A stretch of DNA of 21,880 nucleotides from Phallusia fumigata (taxonomy: Eukaryota; Chordata; Ascidiacea; Phlebobranchia; Ascidiidae): NCBI GenBank assembly GCA_008931825.1, contig QXVZ01011120.1, positions 3,809 to 25,688 of the forward strand, read 5' to 3'. The notes under the pieces are model-generated. The model was not told the DNA's origin and ran no database searches. It was given only the letters and a program-made list of their open reading frames with translations. Below, one piece after another: positions 1 through 10,600 of the stretch (position 1 is the stretch's first letter; each line of letters begins with the position of its first letter). Made by a program: the position numbers and the translations under genes.

Positions 1-19
1 AACTGTAAGTAAAACATAC

Positions 20-120
20 CTGGTGCGTTGCATGAAGCGAACAACATCCTTGTTTGAACAGTTCCTCTTCATAAGTTGCAAATAAGAGCGAGCATCTTTG
101 TATGAGCAAATTTGTTCCAT
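20..120 (-). CDS. First coding exon of a minus-strand gene (partial)
   Basis: On the minus strand an ATG at 120-118 opens 33 codons and two further bases before a GTATGT donor whose GT lies at 19-18, so the exon ends in phase 2 and the gene continues left of the window. The peptide starts MEQICSYKDARSYLQLM and is rich in charged residues and cysteine; I see no domain I can name. The frame stays open upstream of the ATG back to an in-frame stop (about 25 codons), but a TATA-like element about 80 bp behind the ATG favours this methionine as the start. An alternative is an internal exon using the AG just before the codons for ESTTK. Function unknown. Confidence 0.55.
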
Positions 121-198
121 AGTTTCTCTTGTAGATTTCGTAGTTGATTCCTTGAGCAGCGTAACGACAAAAATTTACTTGCCAAAAAACTATCCTGG

Positions 199-207
199 CA
201 TATATAG
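199..207 (-). promoter_or_regulatory. TATA-like element of the minus-strand gene
   Basis: The minus strand reads GGCTATATATGCC here. It lies about 80 bp before the predicted ATG at 120, leaving room for a transcription start near 170 and a short 5' leader. Position and sequence fit a TATA box; nothing else proves it. Confidence 0.4.
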
Positions 208-362
208 CCTGGGCCCGAAAACGTGATTAAAGCTGATTGGGAGGCCCCAACACGGACCCCACGGGGGCTTCAGGCCTCGGAATTAAGATTTTAGAGACGG
301 CCCCATCTTCAGAGGCGGGAGTCATCAAATAATTAAGCGTAAACGAGAATTTGTAAATCGAG

Positions 363-469
363 AGAAATAAGTATACACTGTACTTTTGCACAAGCTTAGA
401 TACATACCTTAATATTAGGCACTGCAAATTTCATGTAGGTTAATGTTACGGAACATTGTTTTAATTTAG
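363..469. repeat. Direct repeat copy 1 (204-bp period)
   Basis: This segment, from GAAATAAGTATAC to TTGTTTTAATTT, recurs at 567-673 with a constant offset of 204 bp. The central 55 bp, around AAGCTTAGATACATACC, are almost identical; the last 30 bp have diverged. No gene is visible in it. It could be a tandem duplication of about 204 bp whose spacer has decayed. Confidence 0.8.
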
Positions 470-566
470 AAAGATTTTGGTTGGTGGTAAGGACGAGCGG
501 CGGCTCTTTGACTTTGAGATAGCCGTCGATAAGGACTGAAGTTTGAGGGTCGGTAACTTTTGTTAA

Positions 567-673
567 AGAAATAAGTATACCCTGTAGTTTTGCACAAGCT
601 TAGATACATACCTTAATATTAGGCACTGCAAATTTCATGCAAATCGATATTGCGAAACATTGTTTTATTTTGG
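567..673. repeat. Direct repeat copy 2 (204-bp period)
   Basis: Second copy of the segment at 363-469. It keeps the HindIII-type core AAGCTTAGATACATACC and the TTAATATTAGGCACTGCAAA stretch, and drifts towards its right end. Confidence 0.8.
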
Positions 674-852
674 TATTCATTAATTATTAACAGCTGGATA
701 ACCTACTATACCATCTAACATTTCTAAAAAATTGATTCTTTTACGACTCTTTTTAATAATGTTTGACTCCGTTAAAAATCGTTGAAAATCGACGCATCAT
801 ATGACAAATCTGTAGGGGAAACACCAGGGCAAAATGTGTGACCCCCCTTTTT

Positions 853-927
853 CAAATGTTGGGAAACCACCATGACGGGTGGTGCAGATTATTGTGCCAC
901 CTCGTCATTGTGGTTTCCCAGCATTTG
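853..927. repeat. 75-bp inverted-repeat hairpin
   Basis: CAAATGTTGGGAAACCAC on the left pairs with GTGGTTTCCCAGCATTTG on the right, and pairing continues inward through CATGACG/CGTCATT and GGTGG/CCACC to a loop near GATTATT. Arms of more than 30 bp contain only a few mismatches. Size and shape fit either a miniature foldback transposon or a microRNA precursor; no target-site duplication is obvious. Confidence 0.75.
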
Positions 928-2058
928 ATTTGATTTTATCATGATACGTAATCATTCATGTTTTGTTTTAACTTGCGCAACTGCTCTTCCCCTCCCCCTC
1001 CTACTGAGTGTTCAATTAATCTTCTATTCTCCTTAAATGCCTTGCTTCAGTAACTCGCTATTTCGATGGTAACCAAATAACTGATTACAATATGGTTTGA
1101 CAAAGTGTCGCAACACAGTTTCAGGGCCAGAAGGGCCAGCCTTGGAAAGACAGAGGTTGTGAGTACCAATCTCACTGCAGGCTAGAAGTTTATACAGTGT
1201 GGAAGACGATCTAGACAGGCGTCGACGCTAACGCTTGTGTAACTCCAGAGACACATAATCTTTAAATTCCTTAGATGGGATTATAAACAAGTCTCCTGTT
1301 TAAAAAATTCCTTTGGTGTGAGTAATGTATGTTCTGAAACCTGCGGTTTGCTTAGCGCAATAACGGTTCCTCTTTTGACGTTATCTGATCGACGGTTGCT
1401 GGTATTTCTGCCTCAGGCCCTGTAAGTGACAGCTGGAAATTAAATTGGAACGTTTTTGTCAATCGTTTTGGTGACTTTGTGGTGAGCTAATTGTTTGGAA
1501 AGAGTCCTAACTTTGTAAAACTGTGAAGGTGATTATCTTTGTAGCTTGTTGTTTAAACTCGATTCTTTAAAGCTGTAGAAACAAGCAAATATGTCTGACA
1601 ACATTTGCCAAACCTAACACAAAACGCAAATTGTTCCAAACATCTGAGAACCTAAATAGTATGGTTCTATAGCATATGTAATATAACCAGTGAAAACTCA
1701 TCGGTTTAACACTTTAGGACATAAAGGTTCTGCCGTTGGTTTTGGTGACGTAAAAGCTTGTTTCGAATGAGCGAATATCGTTGGCTAGTTCCTGTTTCTC
1801 TTTTTGAAACGCTCCTCCTAACACTGTTTTACAGCTGCGCACTTAAAAGAAACCAACAACCACGCTTTTCAGTTCAATGTTTTTTCCGTATTTTGAAACT
1901 ACTGATTGTATGACGTTTAATTTCAAAGTAATTACCCAATTTAAGCCAGAAACAATAGGTTTTTAATAGCGTTATTGTCTATTAAGGTCCAAGGTAATCG
2001 GTAGTTCCTGCTAACTTACGCATGAAGTGTCAATTCATAATTAATCAGGCTAGTTATC
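928..2058. other. Non-coding stretch without a supported gene
   Basis: AT-rich sequence with stops in all frames. The only exon-like piece is about 1356-1421: it is open after a TTAG acceptor and ends at a GTAAGT donor in phase 2, which matches the phase needed by the candidate exon at 2508. The support is too thin for a gene call. Confidence 0.5.
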
Positions 2059-2260
2059 GTATGTGCATCACAGTTGGATTAATTACAATTAGTAATTGAG
2101 CTGAATGTAATTATTACTATTTTTGGTGTAATTGTAATTCATATTTTTAAAGACAGAGTAATTGTAATTGTAATGTAATTCGAAAATTTGTCAGAACAAA
2201 TGTAATTGTAATTGTAATTTGACTAAAATCATGTAATTGATCCAACTCTGATGCGCATCC
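2059..2260. mobile_element. Foldback element (MITE-like) with 29-bp terminal inverted repeats
   Basis: The left end reads ATGTGCATCACAGTTGGAT then TAATTACA; the right end is its reverse complement with about four mismatches over 29 bp (TGTAATTGATCCAACTCTG then ATGCGCATCC). The inside is mostly GTAATT/TAATTG units, so the whole element can fold on itself. It has no ORF, so it would be non-autonomous. I could not find a target-site duplication, and the family is unknown. Confidence 0.7.
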
Positions 2261-2507
2261 CCCTTATTTCTAAAGCTGAAAAAGTTTATTGATCATGTTC
2301 AAAAGAAGCAGAAATTTAAGCTTTTCTTAAAAACGAACAGGATGTTTGAAGTTGCTATGGCTGACACCAAGTATTGTCATGCGCTTAATTGTTTCTTTGC
2401 GCAGCCGATTTTAATAAAGCGTGCGGACGCATTGTCATGCTGTGGTTTTAAACTAAACAGAATATATATCCCTGTGAAAATTTATTACTAATCTGTTAAC
2501 ATTCCAG

Positions 2508-2607
2508 AATACGAAGAAGAATTGGGCATCGCGTGACAGTGCTGGGCTTGTCTAGACATGGTAAAGTGGTACCAGAAGGGGACGTCCCTAAAAAAAACCT
2601 AGGGTAA
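2508..2607 (+). CDS. Candidate terminal exon of an unknown plus-strand gene
   Basis: A CATTCCAG acceptor at 2500-2507 is followed by 32 open codons after one phase base, ending at TAA (2605-2607). A second TAA follows and an AATAAA overlaps these stops. The peptide is basic and ends RHGKVVPEGDVPKKNLG, and local base composition is richer in GC than the surroundings. A possible upstream partner is the stretch 1356-1421, whose GTAAGT donor is in the matching phase 2. I do not recognise the protein. A short open stretch can arise by chance, so this stays tentative. Confidence 0.25.
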
Positions 2608-2811
2608 TAAAATCGCTTTTCGCTTCCTCATGCCGTCACGTACCTTTTAGTTAACTTTTGCATTGCAAGACATAGATTTCTCTTTGTTACTTCAGAAAAA
2701 TCAATACTGTAAACAGTCGATGTTTACAAAATTGGTCGTTTTCGTTTGTGATTTATCAAACCTTTAGTTAAGCAGGCCAATAGCTAGTTGTTATACAGGT
2801 TGCGTTTCGTT

Positions 2812-2825
2812 GTTACCTTAGCAAC
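2812..2825. promoter_or_regulatory. RFX-type X-box
   Basis: GTTACC-TT-AGCAAC is a full match to the palindromic X-box consensus GTNRCC-N(0-3)-RGYAAC bound by RFX factors, which in animals often control cilium genes. No promoter of a supported gene lies close by, so it is a sequence match only. Confidence 0.4.
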
Positions 2826-5800
2826 GGTCACCTTGCTGACTAAACATGGTAGCAGCAAAAATTGTTACCGTTGTGTACACAACTATCTTGTCAAACGTTT
2901 TGCTGTGATGTCTACAGTTACTGCTTCTATGGTAGTTGCTTTACCTGGATTATGCAACATTTTTGCGTTAGTTATTAATCTGAGTTGAGGTTGTGTTTCA
3001 TAGTCACCTCAGTGACAAGAGGGTAGTCTTAGTAACGTTTAGTTTTGTTGGTAAAAGGTAAAAACATTGATGCAGCTATAAACACTAACCTTCTTGCCGT
3101 CACCGTCACCATCTCGTCAGGGGCGACTTTTTTGCACAAATTGGACATTAATAAGCTGTATCGGCCCTGTGCTTCTTTATTTTGTATACAGTAGTTGCAG
3201 ATGCTGAAAGATTCTTTATTTTTCCTGGATTCTAAAACTGCAATCCGTAAATCTATTTAAAGTTTAGGGCCGATTCCAATGCCCATAAAAGCGCCACAGC
3301 CTAAAGTACTTTATAATTTATGGACCAAGGCTTGGGAACTTCAACATAGGAACTGCTTGGCAAACAGGATTATATCGCAGTTAATTAAACTACTGTCAAT
3401 ATTACAAAAAACGCTTACGGGTGTAGTGCACGTCCGAACCTGCCCGCATTTACTTGTTGCAAGCCAGCTAGTACGTCACAAAACGTGGGATAAAGTTTCA
3501 TACAAACGCTTTCTGGACCGTAACGTGGTTTTTAACGACTTTAGTTTAAGCACCTGTCAATAGTTTTAATGACCATAAATATGTTGTCATGCGCAACGCT
3601 GCAGGACTTCAAACGCCAGCTGGTATTTGCGCCCACTTTATTACCTTCCTAACATTGCATACAATGACAGTTGTCAATGGTGAATTGTTTCATTTGCTTT
3701 TGTTAGGACAAAACATTCGCGTTGGCCCATTGTAAAGTTAGTATTGCGACACAATAGCAAACATCAAGGCTTTTAAATCAAGCTTTGTTAATGTTTGTGA
3801 GCAAACAAAGGTAGTTTAATACCTTATTCTCCCTTGACAAAAGACCCTAGCACAGAAAACTAAATAAATGTTTGGTTTAACAAATAGTGTTGCACAACTC
3901 ACGTGATTGCTTTGTCACTAAATTTGAAAAAAACACTCACTTTCTGTTTCGTGGACACGAGGAAATATTTTGTTTTTGTCACCTTACTGTGTTTTCTCCC
4001 TGCTGTAGTTCTTGGAGAGACATATTTTTTGCCAGAACGAAACTTGTTGTTCTTTGCGCCTTGGGTTGTGTATATTTCTCGTTTTAGATGCTTTAAACAC
4101 GGATCTTTTTTAATACATTGAGTCTTATGTTTGTGGCGGTTTTGGTTTTCTTGTCAGTGGCTAACACAGTGCAACGTAAGATGCTTGTACTTTCCGCACT
4201 GCCGGATTTAGGTACAAGCGAAATGAGCTATAGCTTAGGACCTTGTAAATCTCTACTGGCCTTAAGAAATTCAAGATGAATTTTTTTGCTCAATGTGCTG
4301 TCCTGATTGTCTTAAAATTCAATTTGTTTGTTACTACATGCATATTTAAAAGGTTGTATGTTTTCACGTATGAATAACAGATTCATATATTTCAAAACTT
4401 TCTGGTAACTGCTAGCGGTAATTAAAGGAATGTGTACTTCAGGCCTTTATATAGCTTAGGGCGTCACCAAATCCGGCGTTAAGGTTTTGACTTTGAACGA
4501 ACCACTCACTGACCCGTTTGGAATGCACATGATCCTTAACCAGAACAAAAAGGGGTATAGTACATGCTTTGTCCTTGTAAAGAACTCTTGCGCGCAGCTT
4601 CCTGCCTTGACAAAACATCAATGAGTTGCCGAGTTTGTCATTCATATGACACCTGATGGTAACAATAACAATTAGATGTCGTGTACAAGGTGCCTTTGCT
4701 GGGTCAACTACTGATCGTGGTTCCTTGTAAAAGGTCGTAGGAGTAAAGCGATTGACCTTGTCTCCTTATCTTGGAACAGCATTGCTATAATTTGACTCAG
4801 CTTGATAACGCAACGCGCTATCTTGAAGTGGCCTTTCCAAGATCAAACACAGCCGTGGGAAACAGCTGTACTTACTTGTGGGCGGGGGTGACTTGACATA
4901 ACCACGCCACGCCCCAATCTCTTTCATCTCTTTTACTGCGGAGCCCATAAAGGACTAAAGAAGATTTTACAAGCAACCAAGAGATCATGTGGAAAACTAC
5001 TGAAACCCGACTGGTCACACCAATAAAAAGCGAATTTCAGAAGTTTTGGATGAGCGTCAATATTTAGCGTTTCGAAGACGCTGGCAACAAATTTTAAATT
5101 TTGCAAGTTATTTTACTCCCTTAAATACTTTTTGCGGTGGCTTTGTTGTCTTTTACAGCACGTTGTGGTGACTCTTTCTAGATTTTCTCTCTCTCTCTGC
5201 ATAGACAGCTTGTTTTGCACCAGCATGACATCCGCTGCCAGAATGTTTAAGCTATTGGGCAAAATGTTGCTATGGCAACCTCTAGTATTGTGGTTTAAAA
5301 GTGGTTGATACAAAGTAAAAAATTATCCAACTGTTAACGAACTATGTTTTAGCTTCATGACCTCCACACCTCACACTGGTCCACTAGAAAATGTCTTCTG
5401 ATTGTAAAATGGTTTTCATGTTTAAATTTTGTCTTTTGAAATAATTATTCAAGTTGAAGTGCAATAAAATTATAACTGGTCAGAGACTTGACAATGATAC
5501 CACGGCTGTGTTTTTGAAGAGTTTAGTTTCCTCGCAAGAAGTGTAGTTGTAAAAAAAATCAGTGTTTTAGGCCTTTTCTTTTTTACTTTTCCTTGTTTAT
5601 TTAGTTGCAGTGGGAAATGGGGGCACTTGTCAACAAACGTTTTTTGCGTTGAATTTCACAATGTACAGCGATAACAATTGTTTTTGAAAACAATTAGGCC
5701 CACCTATAAAGATGGCTATAAGGAAATTAGGTTTCAGTTACAAATCTGACGCAACTGAACGTCAGTCTGTGAAAAATTATATAAGTCGGTTTCAAACTTT

Positions 5801-6163
5801 ATGAGTGTGCGGAAAACTGTTGAGGGAGGGATAATAAAACTAATGACATATGTTGCAAATATTTTGAAGATATGGTGTTAGATGGGTCCGGTTTACTATA
5901 TGTTTAAATCCGATAAGGTAATTGTCTCATTGCAAGCCAGCAGCAATACCTAACGTGCGATGTTTGAAGTAATATTTGAAGTTTATTTCTACGCATTTTT
6001 CCCACTGTAACGAAAATTGTCTGAGCCTGTACCGGAATGCGCCATACGTCAGCTCTGTTGTCTACTTATTGTTTTGTTGTTACAAATAGCTTGTTGTTTG
6101 TTTTGGGGACCAAAGATTAAGTACTTGCTTTTGAGTATTTGCATTTTATTTCATTGGTGTGTT
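2826..6163. other. Long non-coding region
   Basis: No exon chain with matching phases could be built here. Isolated ORFs of 60-94 codons (for example 3279-3563 plus, 3903-4121 plus, 4439-4645 minus, 4766-4948 minus) lack splice context, recognisable domains or a second supporting signal. Between about 4440 and 5300 GC content rises, and a second X-box lies at 5266-5279, so a regulatory role for that part is possible. Confidence 0.5.
5266..5279. promoter_or_regulatory. Second RFX-type X-box
   Basis: GTTGCT-AT-GGCAAC is a near-perfect palindrome that fits the ciliary X-box form RTNNYY-WT-RRNRAC. It lies about 2.4 kb from both the other X-box and the start codon at 7656. Confidence 0.4.
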
Positions 6164-6265
6164 TTGACTCGATCCTATAGGGCTTGACTTAGCTTGAGAC
6201 TTGAACTCAGCTTTGACTTGAGGCTCTGGCCCAGTAAGACTTGACTTGAGGCAGTAAGATCTGAA
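6164..6265. repeat. Degenerate ACTTGA tandem repeat
   Basis: About a dozen imperfect copies of (G)ACTTGA/ACTTGAG follow each other (GACTCGATC, GACTTAGCTTGAGACTTGA, GACTTGAGGC and so on). It is simple-sequence DNA with no coding content. Confidence 0.65.
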
Positions 6266-6819
6266 TTAGGGCTATAAAGAATGTAAATCTGCATGTAGAC
6301 ATGAAACTGTGCTAATTATTGGTTAATTTGTTTGCTGAAGTTTTTTAATTTAATTGCTACAATAATGATCTATTGTTCACCAGTTTCAATGCGCCGTTGT
6401 AACAGGTAAAGTCAACTATTGAGCGAGGATTGATAAGCGAAGTTTGCAATTTGTAAATATGTAACAAAAATTCGTTAGGTAAACGCAGATATAAAGCGTT
6501 TAAACAATTGTTTGCTTTATATTTTTTTTAAAAAAACAGTAATTGTTGCCCATTGAAACTACAATTTCGTAAGTGATATTTATTTAACCGTCTTTCAGGG
6601 CAGTAATTATTAACCGTTTTCTCATCGGTATCTGTCTGAAATCACCAAACAGTTCCCGCGCCCATTTCCGCAAAAGTAATTATTGCTCTCATGTTAAAAT
6701 AACAGAGACATCGTGTTGCTTAAACCTCTAAATGTTATAATGTGGACGCAGACTAGCGTGTCAACATGTAATCCGATCCGGTTGCGTATTTTAGTTGGAC
6801 TTTGAAGCTATTACAACAG

Positions 6820-6896
6820 CGTTGTGTTGCAATCTCCATTCAACCGAAAATAAATATTTGTCGTTGCGTCGCAATCTCCATTCAACCCGAAATAAA
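6820..6896. repeat. Two tandem copies of a 35-bp unit, 42-bp period
   Basis: CGTTGTGTTGCAATCTCCAT at 6820 and CGTTGCGTCGCAATCTCCAT at 6862 each continue as TCAACC(C)GAAAATAAA. There are about four differences over 35 bp. Confidence 0.8.
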
Positions 6897-7187
6897 ACCT
6901 ACTTGCTCGCGTAACCTCCCTTTTGTTGTGAGATCACGTACCCCTGTATGTGATCATTGATATTTCCGGTTGTCAGGATAAAAGCCTTTATACAATCACT
7001 AATCTTTTATAACCACATTAAAAGCGTATGTTTTCCCAACGACAAATCGATACCAACACGACTCTGTGGGTTTGATTACACACCCGATATGACGTAGGTA
7101 TAAAACACATCAAAATTAATAGTCTACAACGCATAGAAAGGAACCACAAATTCAACAAACAACAACCTGGTTTGAATTATTTTGCAG

Positions 7188-7220
7188 CGTTTCTTTCATC
7201 TGTGTATAAAATACGATAAT
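7188..7220 (+). other. Candidate 5' untranslated exon of the 7656 gene
   Basis: A TTTTGCAG acceptor (ends 7187) and a GTAAGT donor (starts 7221) bound 33 bp. Joined to the acceptor at 7646 it would meet an in-frame TGA before the ATG, so it could only be leader sequence. Alternatively the acceptor at 7646 receives a spliced leader. Confidence 0.25.
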
Positions 7221-7635
7221 GTAAGTATTTAAGCTTTAAAGGTCACTCGGATTTCTGGCACATGCACGTAAGTATAATCCAAAAACATGCTGTTATACAA
7301 AAACCCATGAAAATATAAATGGCGCAATAAAGTGGGTCCTGGTCTTGTTTGCAAACTTGATTAAAAACCTTTTTGATGGTCGGTTCAATGGTGGCTATAC
7401 CCTATCGATTGATAAACTATGCGCGAAAAGCTGGAGGCATAAAACAAAAACCTAAAACATTTTTGTCATTTAGGTCAAGATGCTTAATCAGTTAATAGTT
7501 AAAGTGCTATGTTTAAATATGAAGTAGAAAACTTTTTAGCTTTTGCTGTGGCATGTTTTGTTTTGGGATGGGTGGTCAAAATATTATAGCCAGCGGGCCA
7601 TGAACTGCCTATTCTTGTTTTGACATATCATTTTA

Positions 7636-7646
7636 TTATTTTGCAG
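7636..7646 (+). promoter_or_regulatory. Splice acceptor 9 bp before the start codon
   Basis: ATTATTTTGCAG ends at 7646, followed by TGACGGAAC and the ATG at 7656. A strong acceptor so close to the start marks either the end of a leader intron or a trans-splice site for a spliced leader, as many tunicate messages have. Confidence 0.5.
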
Positions 7647-7655
7647 TGACGGAAC

Positions 7656-10600
7656 ATGGGGAAATTTTTCGAACTCGGTTTTCTGATAGCTTTGATATTG
7701 ATTGTATACAACCTGTCACGAGGTGATGTTAAAAAAATACCTGAAAAAATACAATAACCTGCAAAAAGCAAAATGTGAAGTTTTCCAGTTTAGAGTTTTT
7801 AAAAAGTTAATTTGTGTTTTTTAGATGATGGACCTCGAGATGAGCGAATGTTGTATTCACCAAAAGTGAGTTAAACAAGAATGCCGATTATTTTAAACAC
7901 AAAACAAAGTGTAAACGACAAAATATGCCGTTAGTTTAAACAACCGAAATAACCTGACCGATCCTTTTTATTAAACTTTATTATTTGTCAGCAGACAAAC
8001 AAACATTCGACAAGACAAGATCGTAAGTCATTTATCTTTTTTAATTCACTTGGCTAGACACACTAAACCTATCTTTTTTGCAGACTTCGCAAGACTCCCT
8101 GAGTTTGTAAAGATACTCGTCGAGTTATTTTCCCCCATCAACGTTTTCCCTTTCAGTAAAACATACCGTCATACTTGGAAGGTGAAAATCAACATTTTAA
8201 GTTATTAATTTTTTTCAACGAAAATGTATTTGGAAACACTGCAATGTGATCTGAGATATAATCTGCTTCGACAATGGCGAACGAATAGTGTTGTGAGTGT
8301 GTTGCATTATTGATTTGTTGCATCACTTACTAACAAGACAACCTATGAACCATGCTCACTAAACAAATTGAAAAAGATTTGGGCGTCAAACTATTTTGCC
8401 TAATATTACAAATACTGCCACACAAGTAGCAAGAAAGTGTTGATACAGTTAATCTGTGTAACCATCTATACCCGCATCGTTTGTTTTTAGGCTATTTAAA
8501 CTGGTATTGGGTAAAAGCATCTGCCCCTGGTAGTACGCCAATGCGTTATAGTTTTTTAGATTAACAAGTTTTCAATGATCTCAAAAGAAAAAATCTGGTA
8601 TTGTTTAATGTTTTTTACCCTTACACATATGATTTTTCATCGAATATCAAAGAGTGTGGAAGTGATTGTTTGTAGCTGCACGGTTCCAGTATGCTTGTGT
8701 GCTGATTGACTGGGACAACAGCGGACAGGTAATGGTTTAAGATACCTTGGTTGAATTCATCAGTGTGACTATGTGATGATGATCGTGCACGTGGTTGTCT
8801 TTTTGCCAGATGTAGTTTATGCCTATGGTTGTTCCATTTTATCCTCAGTGGGCGGAACAACGCCTGTGGATGTGTTATATTCATGATGAGTCCGCTTCCA
8901 AGCTACCTGCCTCATTGCAGTTTCGTCGGAAGATTTTTAAATTAGCCCATATTTTTAGATACCGGTTACCGGGGACTTCTAATTTGGTCTAACCGATTGG
9001 GTTTTACTCAACCTACAACCAAATTCTATTTGCAGCCATGTCCAGCTACATCTGTAAACAAATTACTCTTTAGTATAAAGCGACAAAGTGTATTTCTACT
9101 TTTAACTGATACACTTGTGTGAACGCAGATTGCACCAATGGAAGCAGACAGCCTCTTCATCACTGATAAAAGGCTTACTGATCCATGTATAGGTGAGAGT
9201 GTTCGGTCTAAGCTACAAACAAATAAATACCCAATAGAGTTCGAAATTTCGAAATGTTTTACTTATTAAACTTGCTGTGTTGTTTTTCACCAAAAAATAT
9301 CTGCCTTTGACGCAGTTTCAATTTTTCAGTGTGGGCATACGATCAGTTAACAACAGCAACAGCACCAGCAGCATTCAAGTTCAAATTCAAATAAATTAAG
9401 TAACTTACATCTTAAAACCCAAATTTAAAACATGTATCCCTATTTGCTTTCTGCTGTTTTAATGTGTGTCAAAAAAAAGTTACATTAATTTAAGACTATG
9501 CAAAAACATTGTCTAACATATGTGTAACTTAAGTGGTGCCTAGCCTAAATGCATTACATTATACGCAAACAAAAAAACTGACGGGGGTCCCCATTTGGTG
9601 TCGCGAGTAACAGTTTGGGAGCACTGCCCTAAAACAGATTTTCAATTTGCTCATGTGCACACTTTGTAAGCTTCTTAAGTTCATTACGTTTAAGAAATAA
9701 AATAATTTTCAATTTTGTTTTGTAGAAACCGAATGGAGAACACGCGGCAGCGCGTTTTCGGAATTCCTAAAAGAGCAATACACTACAGTGAGCTCTGAAG
9801 TTATTAAAAAACAAATGTACAAACTTGTTGAAAAACTGCATGCTTAACTTCTTTTTGTACTTTTAAGGCACAGAGCGTTAACTCAACACTTAGGTCTGCA
9901 ACACATAACAAATCAATAAGAATAGAAAACCTCCCAAACATACCTGACCCTGTAATTTCTAATGTCGCGAAAAAACGTAAGTATTTTTATATGTCGCCTT
10001 CTCGAAAGGTGACACATATTATATTCACTCTATTTCTACTTTTATTATTGGTCCTCTTCTTGAAGGGGACACATATTGTTTTCCCTCTGTTTTTTCTTTT
10101 TTTTCTATCCTGAGGTTGTCCATGCCGTTTTGCCATGAAATGTTTGTTGGATTTGGATATAACTTTTACAGCTAGATATGGTCATGCTGTTGTGCCATCT
10201 GTTTCGTTTGATCCCATAGCCCCAGTGGTTACCCCACTAGCCCAAAAAGAGTAAACCGTTTTTCAAACGTTTTGCATGCTTGCAAACACCACAAACGAAA
10301 AGTTTCTATGATTATAGGGTTTTATAAGTGAAAATGAAATTAGGTCAGATAGAGTATGAACTGCTTCCCAGTTGAATGGATGTTCAGTAGGTGGTGGTTC
10401 AAGTCGGGGGGTTGCAACAACTTAGCGAGCCTGAGGCACTAGTGGTTGTTTTGTCGCTCCCTCTAGTGGTTAAACTTTTAAACATTCCCCGATTGGGTAG
10501 AAATTTTTAGTGTGGAGATTTTAGTTTGGGCCATTGTGGTGTATCGATTGCTAAATTTTACGTAATATTGCTAAATTTTTAATGTTTCTACCTGCAGAAA

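Noticed and set aside
3279..3563. 94-codon plus-strand ORF
   Set aside because: No splice context, no recognisable domain and no start-site or polyadenylation context; such lengths arise by chance in this much sequence.
3903..4121. 72-codon ORF with a hydrophobic, signal-peptide-like stretch (YFVFVTLLCFLPAVVLG)
   Set aside because: Hydrophobic runs are common in T-rich DNA, the supposed signal follows about 22 polar residues, and a second overlapping frame is equally open.
4439..4948. Minus-strand ORFs at 4439-4645 and 4766-4948
   Set aside because: Both are short, with no shared splice signals and no family resemblance. The raised GC content alone explains the lack of stops.
5113..5313. 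66-codon minus-strand ORF over the second X-box
   Set aside because: Low-complexity Arg/Glu-rich reading of a CT-repeat (CTCTCTCTCTCT) strand; no gene context.
8621..8884. 87-codon antisense ORF in intron 4
   Set aside because: Lies wholly in an intron of the phase-consistent gene and shows no domain.
9726..9847. Exon 6 read through to the TAA at 9845
   Set aside because: A clean GTGAGC donor at 9788 and a branch-like TGCTTAAC with a pyrimidine-rich acceptor at 9867 give an 80-nt intron in phase with the following exons.
10396..10406. GGTTCAAGTCG, resembling a tRNA B box (tRNA gene or SINE)
   Set aside because: No A box at the right distance and no cloverleaf could be folded around it.
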